Below are positions 1 to 4,594 of a DNA stretch of 5,081 nt, piece after piece. Made by a program: the position numbers and the translations under genes. The notes below the pieces were generated by a model that made no database searches, was not told where the DNA came from, and saw nothing but the letters and a program-made list of their open reading frames with translations. The DNA lies in NCBI GenBank assembly GCA_000437555.1, contig FR901023.1, forward strand, positions 48,266-53,346, given 5' to 3'. The stretch is from Acidaminococcus sp. CAG:917. GTDB taxonomy: Bacteria > Bacillota > Clostridia > Christensenellales > CAG-917. Position 1 is the stretch's first letter, and each line of letters begins with the position of its first letter.

Positions 1-212
1 GGGCGCCGTGTATTATTTGTTTTTCCGTTCCGTTTTTTAAACGACTTATAAATTATATTCAAAAATTTCAGCTTTCGGGAAAGATTAAAACTCCCCCTTT
101 GCATATATCGGATAAAACACAATACCCCTACCCCTTTTTAACTGATTGCACAGCCTTTTAAAAACAGCGAAATTTAAAAAAGGGTATAAATATCCTAATT
201 ATCCTACTATAC
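1..212 (-). other. Leader or upstream region of an off-window gene; no confirmed CDS
   Basis: This stretch lies downstream of the 219-247 promoter and contains no open frame I can defend. G-rich patches appear on the minus strand: AAGGGGTAGGGG (125-136) and AAAGGGGGAG (91-100). Either resembles a ribosome site, but no good ATG sits at the right distance. The ATG at 104 (frame open to the edge, about 34 codons, Lys/Asn/Arg-rich) looks like translated AT-rich DNA. I matched no known riboswitch consensus by eye. Confidence 0.35.
126..136. repeat. 11-bp direct repeat CCCTACCCCTT, copy 1
   Basis: An exact match to positions 405-415. On the minus strand it reads AAGGGGTAGGG and lies about 75-85 nt into the transcript expected from the 219-247 promoter. 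Function is unknown; it could be a protein or RNA contact site, or chance. Confidence 0.4.
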
Positions 213-218
213 AGAATA

Positions 219-247
219 ATAATAAACGAATTAAAAGCGGTTGTCAA
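219..247 (-). promoter_or_regulatory. Strong sigma-A-type promoter firing leftward
   Basis: Read on the minus strand, a perfect -35 box TTGACA (242-247) is followed by a 17-nt spacer and a -10 box TATTAT (219-224), one mismatch from consensus. Transcription would start near 212 and run left off the window edge. It lies more than 300 nt past the terminator of the acyl-CoA synthetase gene, so it should drive a separate unit whose coding region I cannot confirm in the window. That leaves a leader of up to about 200 nt. An open frame from ATG at 104 to the edge exists, but it is short, basic and lacks a convincing ribosome site. Confidence 0.7.
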
Positions 248-546
248 TATTTTTGCCGAAAATACCCTGCCACTTAAAGGCAACAATACCGTGTTTTCGC
301 CCTTTTTCGCCTTTTTTTTGAGATTTTGACCGTGCTTATAACGTAATTTGCAATTTAACGAAATTTTTTAAATATTTTTAAGACTGCAATTAAAAAATTT
401 ATGTCCCTACCCCTTGCAAACAAGACAAAATAACAGCATAAAGCTGTTGAAAACCGAAAAAATCTCCTCTTTGTTTGCCGTTAAACTCCTATGCGAGATT
501 AAATTTTTATACCGAAACAAAATTGACCGCCGGACAGCTGCTGTTT
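248..546. other. AT-rich intergenic region, no gene
   Basis: No coding frame is supported on either strand. The region holds a small inverted repeat AACAGC/GCTGTT (432-437 with 443-448) followed on the minus strand by ATTTTGTC, which is at most a weak backup terminator. It also holds a repeated TTTTCGCC motif (294-311) running into a T8 tract (312-319), and one copy of the 11-bp repeat CCCTACCCCTT (405-415). Nothing else stands out. Confidence 0.5.
405..415. repeat. 11-bp direct repeat CCCTACCCCTT, copy 2
   Basis: An exact match to positions 126-136, in the same orientation. This copy is about 160 nt upstream of the -35 box of the leftward promoter. The C-rich composition stands out against the AT-rich surroundings. 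Confidence 0.4.
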
Positions 547-581
547 AAAACAAAACCGCTCCGAACATTATCGGAGCGGTT
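547..581 (-). terminator. Intrinsic terminator of the acyl-CoA synthetase gene
   Basis: An 11-bp perfect inverted repeat (AACCGCTCCGA at 554-564 with TCGGAGCGGTT at 571-581) encloses a 6-nt loop. On the minus strand the stem runs into TTGTTTT. It begins about 20 nt after the TGA stop at 602, the usual position. On the plus strand it is followed only by TAAAAA, so it works best for leftward transcription. Confidence 0.88.
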
Positions 582-601
582 AAAAAGCGTGCGAAATTAA
601 A

Positions 602-2233
602 TCAGTTGTTTTTTCTTATTTCCGTTCTCTTGATTTTTCCGCTTATCGTCTTGGGGAGCTCGTCGACGAAATCGATAAGCCTCGGGTATTTATATGGAGC
701 CGTTGCCTTTTTGACGAAAGTCTGAATTTCCTTTTTGAGTTCCTCGCCGGGCTTATAGCCTTTGGCAAGCACTATCGTCGCTTTTACCACCTGTCCTCTG
801 ACGGGGTCGGGAGCGCCTGTTACGGCACATTCCAAAACAGAGGGGTGTTCCATTATAGCACTTTCCACCTCAAAAGGTCCTATACGGTAACCGCTCGACT
901 TTATAAGGTCGTCCGTTCTGCCGACGTAGAAGAAGAATCCGTCCTCGTCGCACCACGCCATATCGCCCGTGTGATAGAAGCCGTCGTGCATAGCCTCGTC
1001 CGTCTTTTCCTTGTCACGGTAGTATTCCTTTAACATTCCGTAAGGGATACCGTCCGAATAATCTATACAAATCTCGCCCACCTCGCCGTTGGGAACGGGC
1101 TTGGAATCGGAATCTAAAAGCGCGATTTTGTATTGGGGCGACGCCTTGCCCATAGAGCCGAGTTTTGGCGTTGTGCCGATAAGGTTTGCAATGGTAAGCG
1201 TCGTTTCCGTCTGACCGAACCCTTCCATAAGCGTGAGCCCCGTCACTTCTTTAAAGCGATTGACTACTTCGGGATTTACAGCCTCGCCTGCCGTCGTAGC
1301 GTATACTATCGAAGAGAGGTCATAGTGATTTAAATCTGCCTTTATCAAAAATCTGTAAATGGTTGGAGGTGCACAGAAAGTGGTTACCTTATATTTTTCT
1401 ATCATTTTCAAAACTTTGTCTTGGTCAAATTTTGAAAAATCATAGGTAAACACGCAAGCTCCGCAAAGCCATTGACCGTAAAGCTTTCCCCATACGGCTT
1501 TACCCCAGCCTGTTTCGGCTACGGTGAAATGAAGCCCGTCCTCAGATACGTTATGCCACCATTTTGCCGTGATAAAGTGACCCAAAGGATAAGCAAAAGT
1601 GTGCGCCACCATTTTGGGATAGCTAGTGGTGCCCGAGGTGAAATACATGAGCATTATGTCGTCTATGGTGAGCGAAGGGTCTCTGTCGCACTTGTCGGGA
1701 TAGGAATACGCCTCGTCAAAACTTGTCCAACCGTCCTTTTTGCCTATTATGATGAGGTTGTCGACGCCCGTTTCTTTTGCGGCAAGCTCTACCTCGCCCG
1801 ATATAGTGCCGTCCGAAGTGCAAAGAATACAACTGACCCCCGCCCTCTCGATACGGTAAACGACGTCCTTCTTTTTAAGCTGATCGGTTGCGGGAATGGC
1901 GATTGCGCCGATTTTGTGAAGCGCTACGATTGCAAGCCAGAACTCAAAGTGACGGCGGAGTATAAGCAAAACTCTGTCGCCCTTTTTGACGCCCTTGGCT
2001 TTCAAAAAGTTTGCCACCTGATTGGACATTAAACTGATATCCTTAAACGTGAAAATTCTTTCCGATTCGTCGTCGGCTACCCAAATCATAGCTTTTTTAT
2101 CGGGATTTGTTTTTGCCCATTCGTCCACTACGTCATATCCGAAATTGAAATTTGACGGAGCGTGAAATTTGAGCGATTTTAAAGTATTGTCTTCGTTTAG
2201 TTCTTCAGTTACAAATTTTTCATAAAGTTTCAT
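602..2233 (-). CDS. AMP-forming acyl-CoA synthetase (medium-chain / acetyl-CoA synthetase-like)
   Basis: This cytosolic enzyme should activate a carboxylic acid to its acyl-AMP and then to acyl-CoA, using ATP and CoA. The 543-residue length is normal for the ANL adenylate-forming superfamily, and the order of motifs is complete. The phosphate-binding loop TSGTTSYPK is at 199-207, GFGQTE at 338-343, HTGD at 421-424, the hinge and CoA region GRTDDLIKSSGYRIGPFEVE at 438-457 (hinge Asp441), and the C-terminal PKTISGKIKR at 527-536 with catalytic Lys533. The stretch TAPYKYPR (511-518) and the GYRIGP context recall the medium-chain (ACSM) branch rather than long-chain ligases. The exact acid (acetate, propionate, butyrate, branched or aromatic) cannot be read from the sequence. 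The fifth loop residue after TSGT is Ser204 where Gly is usual. The ATG at 2233 has a modest GAGAG ribosome site at 2241-2245. The gene lies 156 nt downstream of the PEPCK stop, beyond a terminator, and ends at TGA just before its own terminator. Confidence 0.93.
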   Translation of the reverse strand: MKLYEKFVTEELNEDNTLKSLKFHAPSNFNFGYDVVDEWAKTNPDKKAMIWVADDESERIFTFKDISLMSNQVANFLKAKGVKKGDRVLLILRRHFEFWLAIVALHKIGAIAIPATDQLKKKDVVYRIERAGVSCILCTSDGTISGEVELAAKETGVDNLIIIGKKDGWTSFDEAYSYPDKCDRDPSLTIDDIMLMYFTSGTTSYPKMVAHTFAYPLGHFITAKWWHNVSEDGLHFTVAETGWGKAVWGKLYGQWLCGACVFTYDFSKFDQDKVLKMIEKYKVTTFCAPPTIYRFLIKADLNHYDLSSIVYATTAGEAVNPEVVNRFKEVTGLTLMEGFGQTETTLTIANLIGTTPKLGSMGKASPQYKIALLDSDSKPVPNGEVGEICIDYSDGIPYGMLKEYYRDKEKTDEAMHDGFYHTGDMAWCDEDGFFFYVGRTDDLIKSSGYRIGPFEVESAIMEHPSVLECAVTGAPDPVRGQVVKATIVLAKGYKPGEELKKEIQTFVKKATAPYKYPRLIDFVDELPKTISGKIKRTEIRKNN

Positions 2234-2283
2234 AGTCTATCTCTCTTTAAAATTATTTTCAAATTAATTTTTAGTCTCCCCGC

Positions 2284-2308
2284 AGGTTTTAATACTCTGT
2301 CAAAACCT
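2284..2308. promoter_or_regulatory. Inverted repeat upstream of the acyl-CoA synthetase gene
   Basis: A 7-bp perfect inverted repeat, AGGTTTT (2284-2290) and AAAACCT (2302-2308), with an 11-nt spacer, lies 51-75 nt before the ATG at 2233. On the minus strand its first arm overlaps a TTGACA hexamer (2298-2303), but no acceptable -10 box follows at 16-18 nt, so I do not call a promoter. The arrangement would suit an operator or a leader hairpin. That is inference. Confidence 0.35.
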
Positions 2309-2353
2309 TCGCACGTCGTTAAACCGTATCTAAACTATGCTTTAATTTCCCGT

Positions 2354-2388
2354 TAAAAAAAGGGAGACCTTTCGGTGTCTCCCTTTTT
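2354..2388 (-). terminator. Intrinsic terminator of the PEPCK gene
   Basis: The arms AGGGAGAC (2361-2368) and GTCTCCCT (2377-2384) form an 8-bp perfect stem. Flanking A and T residues extend it, and the loop is 8 nt. On the minus strand the stem runs into seven T residues (complement of 2354-2360). It starts immediately after the TAA at 2390-2392. A T-run also follows on the plus strand, so it may stop transcription in both directions. It separates PEPCK from the acyl-CoA synthetase gene. Confidence 0.92.
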
Positions 2389-2389
2389 C

Positions 2390-2890
2390 TTATTTAGCAA
2401 GGTTTGCTTTAAGCGTTTCAAGCTCACTACGCAACGTTTCAGGGAGTTTGTCACCAAACTTTGTGTAGAACTCCTCGATACCTTCGGCTTCTGTTTTCCA
2501 CATATCCTTATCGACGTCAAGCAGTCCTTTCAAAGTCTCTATGTTAATGTCAAGACCGTCGATATTAATGTCTTCGGCCTTAGGCACGAAACCGATTGCG
2601 GTTTCGTCAGCATCAACGGCGCCTTCGCAGCGCTTGATAATCCAATCCAGCACCCTCATGTTATCGCCAAAGCCCGGCCATATAAAGTGTCCGTTTTCGT
2701 CTGTTCTGAACCAGTTAACGTTAAAGATTTTCGGAAGCTTGTCCGTTTTGTTTTTCATGTCAAGCCAATGGGCAAAATAGTCGCCCATGTTGTATCCGCA
2801 GAAAGGAAGCATTGCCATAGGGTCACGGCGAACCACGCCGACAGCACCTGCCGCCGCCGCCAGCACCTGCCGCCGCCGCCGTTGTTTCAC
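2390..2890 (-). CDS. pckG: PEPCK (GTP), C-terminal fragment in a second frame
   Basis: This frame encodes the last about 150 residues of PEPCK: RRDPMAMLPFCGYNMGDYFAHW, then LPKIFNVNWFRTDENGHF and IWPGFGDNMRV, then a helical, Lys/Glu-rich end. Numbered in the repaired protein, Phe485, Phe493, Phe498 and Asn501 match the residues that sandwich and read the guanine base in animal PEPCK (family knowledge, from memory). The frame opens at a GTG at 2890, but the first residues (KQRRRRQVL) are frame-shifted lid codons. I see no ribosome site before that GTG, so independent translation is doubtful. It overlaps the upstream fragment by 68 nt and ends at TAA 2390-2392, right before the terminator. Confidence 0.82.
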   Translation of the reverse strand: MKQRRRRQVLAAAAGAVGVVRRDPMAMLPFCGYNMGDYFAHWLDMKNKTDKLPKIFNVNWFRTDENGHFIWPGFGDNMRVLDWIIKRCEGAVDADETAIGFVPKAEDINIDGLDINIETLKGLLDVDKDMWKTEAEGIEEFYTKFGDKLPETLRSELETLKANLAK

Positions 2891-4181
2891 TTGCCATGAT
2901 TGAACCTATAAACACGCCGTTTTCCCAGCTCTTAGATTCGTAAACGAGCGGAGTGGTTTTCGCTCTTCTTCCGCCGAATATGATAGCGTCAAGCGGTACT
3001 CCTTCGGGATTTTCAAATTCGCTTGAAATGCACGGGCAATTGACCGCCGGCGCGGTAAATCTTGAATTGGGGTGAGCCGCTTTTACAGGCTTGCCGTCTG
3101 CGTCAACGGTGTCGGGAGTCCAGGGATTTCCCTTCCAATCGACAGCCTTTTTGGGCGGATTTTTGTCAAGTCCTTCCCACCATACCGTGTTGTTTTCGAG
3201 ATTGTGGCAGACGTTGGTGAAAATGGTGCCCTTTCTCGTTGAAGCGAGAGCGTTGGGGTTTGATTTTTCGTTCGTTCCCGGAGCTACGCCAAAGAAACCG
3301 TTTTCGGGGTTGATGGCGTAAAGTCTGCCGTCGCTGCCCACTCTTATCCAGGCGATGTCGTCGCCTACGGTGTGAATTTTATATCCTTTTTCGAGATATT
3401 CTTTGGGCGGAATGAGCATGGCAAGGTTTGTCTTTCCGCAAGCGGACGGGAAAGCCGCGGCGATATATTTTGTTTCGCCGTTCGGTTTTTCAAGACCTAA
3501 AATGAGCATGTGCTCTGCCATCCAGCCCTGTTGCCAGCCCTGATATGAGGCTATACGGAGCGCAAAGCATTTTTTGCCGAGCAATACGTTGCCGCCGTAT
3601 CCGGAATTGACGGACATTATCGTGTTGTCCTCGGGGAATTGGCAGATATATCTCTTTTCCTCGTCGATATCCGCTTTGGCGTGCAAACCTTTGACAAAAT
3701 CGTCGCTGTCGCCGAGAGCGTCGTAAACTTTTGAGGAAACTCTCGTCATTATGCACATATTCAAAACAACGTAAATGGAATCGGTAAGCTCTATACCTAT
3801 CTTAGAGAATTTTGAACCGATTGCACCCATCGAATAAGGAATGACGTACATCGTCCTTCCTTTCATCGAACCGTCGTAAATTTCTTTTAACATTTTATAC
3901 GCTTCGTCTTTTTGCATCCAGTTGTTTGTCGGACCTGCCGTTTCCTTTTTCTCGGTGCAGATAAAGGTTCTGCCTTCGACACGGGCAACGTCGTTGACCG
4001 CAGTGCGATGCAAATAACAATCCGGCAATAGCTCTTGATTAAGTTTTATCATCTCGCCCGTCGAGCAAGCCTCTTTGCGGAGAGCCTCGATTTGCTCTTT
4101 TGAGCCGTCTATCCAGACGATTTTGTCCGGCTTGGTCAAAGCCGCGCTTTCGTTTACAAACTTCTCAACATATTTGTTCAT
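2823..4181 (-). CDS. pckG: PEPCK (GTP), N-terminal and catalytic fragment
   Basis: This frame gives 452 residues from ATG 4181. It carries the substrate site Arg67 (DVARVEG), the GYGGN loop at 194-198, and the metal-ligand region GKKCFALR at 202-209. His224 lies in AEHMLILG, and the P-loop FPSACGKTN is at 244-252, with the hyper-reactive Cys248 typical of GTP enzymes. VGDDIAWI at 272-279 contains the metal-binding aspartates. NPENGFFGVAPGT is at 291-303, NSRF at 372-375, and the GTP-family motif FGGRRAKTTPLVYE at 402-415. Residues 435-440 are the Ala-rich start of the omega-loop lid. After that the duplicated 19 bp shifts the frame, adding an unrelated tail (GGGGRCCRRGSP) before TGA at 2823. 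The product would lack the closing part of the lid and the guanine pocket, so I expect it to be inactive. Assignments by residue rest on remembered family alignments. Confidence 0.9.
   Translation of the reverse strand: MNKYVEKFVNESAALTKPDKIVWIDGSKEQIEALRKEACSTGEMIKLNQELLPDCYLHRTAVNDVARVEGRTFICTEKKETAGPTNNWMQKDEAYKMLKEIYDGSMKGRTMYVIPYSMGAIGSKFSKIGIELTDSIYVVLNMCIMTRVSSKVYDALGDSDDFVKGLHAKADIDEEKRYICQFPEDNTIMSVNSGYGGNVLLGKKCFALRIASYQGWQQGWMAEHMLILGLEKPNGETKYIAAAFPSACGKTNLAMLIPPKEYLEKGYKIHTVGDDIAWIRVGSDGRLYAINPENGFFGVAPGTNEKSNPNALASTRKGTIFTNVCHNLENNTVWWEGLDKNPPKKAVDWKGNPWTPDTVDADGKPVKAAHPNSRFTAPAVNCPCISSEFENPEGVPLDAIIFGGRRAKTTPLVYESKSWENGVFIGSIMASETTAAAAGAGGGGRCCRRGSP
2842..2880. repeat. Exact 19-bp tandem duplication inside the PEPCK gene
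   Basis: The unit CAGCACCTGCCGCCGCCGC occurs at 2842-2860 and again at 2861-2879. The period-19 match extends one base further, to 2880. Each unit is GC-rich (16 of 19) and contains a CCG/CGC triplet run in otherwise AT-leaning DNA, a composition prone to slippage. Nineteen is one more than a multiple of three, so one extra copy shifts the frame. With a single copy the minus strand reads GCG GCG GCG GCA GGT GCT GTC, the expected Ala-Ala-Ala-Ala-Gly-Ala-Val. Confidence 0.97.
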
Positions 4182-4186
4182 TATAG

Positions 4187-4191
4187 CCTCC
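4187..4191 (-). promoter_or_regulatory. Shine-Dalgarno site that fixes the PEPCK start
   Basis: GGAGG on the minus strand lies 5 nt before ATG 4181. Its first G is the last base of the in-frame TTG at 4193, so that TTG cannot be the start served by this site. Confidence 0.85.
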
Positions 4192-4193
4192 AA

Positions 4194-4209
4194 TTAAAGT
4201 TTGCTTTAA
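4194..4209 (-). promoter_or_regulatory. Small hairpin next to the PEPCK ribosome site
   Basis: TTAAAG (4194-4199) and CTTTAA (4204-4209) form a perfect 6-bp stem with a 4-nt loop. It ends 2 nt before the GGAGG in the transcript. It is AT-rich and weak, but close enough to affect ribosome access. Function is inferred only from position. Confidence 0.4.
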
Positions 4210-4231
4210 AACCTGAGCGATTTTAAAACCT
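4205..4231. repeat. Paired 10-bp direct repeats in the PEPCK leader
   Basis: TTTAAAACCT occurs at 4205-4214 and 4222-4231, with start points 17 bp apart. On the minus strand each copy reads AGGTTTTAAA. A related AGGTTTTAA lies in the inverted repeat before the acyl-CoA synthetase gene (plus strand, 2284-2292). This could be a shared operator half-site, but such AT-rich words also recur by chance. Confidence 0.4.
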
Positions 4232-4244
4232 TATGTTTTTAGCC

Positions 4245-4288
4245 TGAGAAATCCGCCACAAACGACAGACCGCCTGCGGATTTTCTCA
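4245..4288 (-). promoter_or_regulatory. Stem-loop in the PEPCK leader
   Basis: TGAGAAATCCGC (4245-4256) pairs with GCGGATTTTCTCA (4276-4288) through 12 bp with one bulged T at 4284, around a 19-nt loop. It lies 64-107 nt before the start codon. No T-run follows on either strand, so it is not a simple terminator. It could be an mRNA leader structure that affects stability or regulation, or a protein-binding inverted repeat. It matches no riboswitch family I recognise. Confidence 0.55.
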
Positions 4289-4326
4289 TTTAAAATAAGT
4301 AAAGCACAATTTATAAAAAATAGCAA

Positions 4327-4346
4327 CAAATTTTTTTTAAAATTTG
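4327..4346. repeat. AT-rich inverted repeat CAAATTTT/AAAATTTG
   Basis: Two 8-bp perfect arms (4327-4334 and 4339-4346) are separated by four T residues. This lies where a PEPCK promoter would be expected, so an operator is possible. The low complexity makes chance a fair alternative. Confidence 0.3.
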
Positions 4347-4372
4347 ATATTTTGTTTTGCTTCGTTAAAGGC

Positions 4373-4414
4373 GATAAAACGCCGACAAAGGCATAAATGT
4401 CTACGTCGGCGTTT
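4373..4414 (-). terminator. Candidate terminator downstream of the 4595-5081 gene
   Basis: AAACGCCGAC (4377-4386) and GTCGGCGTTT (4405-4414) form a 10-bp perfect stem with an 18-nt loop. On the minus strand the stem runs into TTTTATCG, a short T-run. It is about 180 nt past the stop at 4595, further than usual, and the loop is large. A TATAAT hexamer on the minus strand (4425-4430) sits just upstream, so the hairpin could instead lie at the 5' end of a leader transcript. Confidence 0.45.
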
Positions 4415-4521
4415 CGTTATCACAATTATAAATCAATTTTAGGCATTAAATCGAATAGCTTTAATATGTAAAGATTTTTTTTATATTTTTAAGCTATACA
4501 TACAAAATATATCACTTAACC

Positions 4522-4557
4522 GCCTTAAGCTTAACCCGTGCCTTTTATCCTTAAGGC
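4522..4557 (-). repeat. Inverted repeat just after the 4595-5081 gene
   Basis: GCCTTAAG (4522-4529) and CTTAAGGC (4550-4557) are perfect 8-bp arms around 20 nt. It begins about 38 nt after the stop codon at 4595. No T-run follows, so it is not a canonical intrinsic terminator; it may be a 3'-end stabilising hairpin. The rest of 4432-4594 is AT-rich DNA in which I see no gene. Confidence 0.35.
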
Positions 4558-4594
4558 TTTAGCGTCAATCAAATAAAATAGGGTCAATCCGATT

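Larger units (their letters stand above)
2390..4181 (-). pseudogene. pckG: GTP-dependent phosphoenolpyruvate carboxykinase, frame broken by a 19-bp duplication
   Basis: PEPCK (GTP) catalyses oxaloacetate + GTP = PEP + CO2 + GDP in the cytosol. It can run toward gluconeogenesis, or toward oxaloacetate in anaerobes that make C4 acids. The locus reads in two frames that overlap at 2823-2890. Deleting one 19-bp copy within 2842-2880 fuses them exactly, giving the lid sequence SETTAAAAGAVGVVRRDP and a 590-residue protein, the usual family size. As written, no single frame makes a full enzyme. I place the start at ATG 4181 because GGAGG (4187-4191) lies 5 nt upstream; an in-frame TTG at 4193 overlaps that ribosome site and is unlikely to be used. 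All other motifs are intact, with no second lesion, so the break is either recent or an artefact of the sequence. The gene stands alone between a structured leader and its own terminator. Confidence 0.88.

Noticed and set aside
1..104. Minus-strand ATG at 104 with a frame open to the left edge
   Set aside because: Only about 34 codons, Lys/Asn/Arg-rich as expected from translated AT-rich DNA, and no properly spaced ribosome site.
1472..2032. Plus-strand open frame of 186 codons opposite the acyl-CoA synthetase gene
   Set aside because: It lies wholly antisense to a motif-complete enzyme gene and its translation has no recognisable domain; a shadow frame.
2298..2303. TTGACA hexamer on the minus strand as the acyl-CoA synthetase -35 box
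   Set aside because: At 16-18 nt downstream the sequence is GC-rich (CGGGGAGA) with no -10 likeness; the next AT-rich hexamer is about 23 nt away.
2842..2880. Short CRISPR-like or minisatellite array
   Set aside because: Only two abutting copies without spacers, inside a coding region; a simple tandem duplication explains it fully.
2823..2890. Programmed ribosomal frameshift joining the two PEPCK frames
   Set aside because: The shift is explained exactly by the duplicated 19 bp, no slippery heptamer with downstream structure is evident, and frameshifting would leave extra residues within the lid.
2375..2899. Plus-strand open frame of 174 codons opposite the 3' part of PEPCK
   Set aside because: It is antisense to conserved PEPCK codons and runs through the terminator hairpin; no independent support.
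4182..4193. TTG at 4193 as the PEPCK start, adding four residues (MEAI)
   Set aside because: This TTG overlaps the GGAGG ribosome site, which is well spaced for the ATG at 4181; no other ribosome site serves the TTG.
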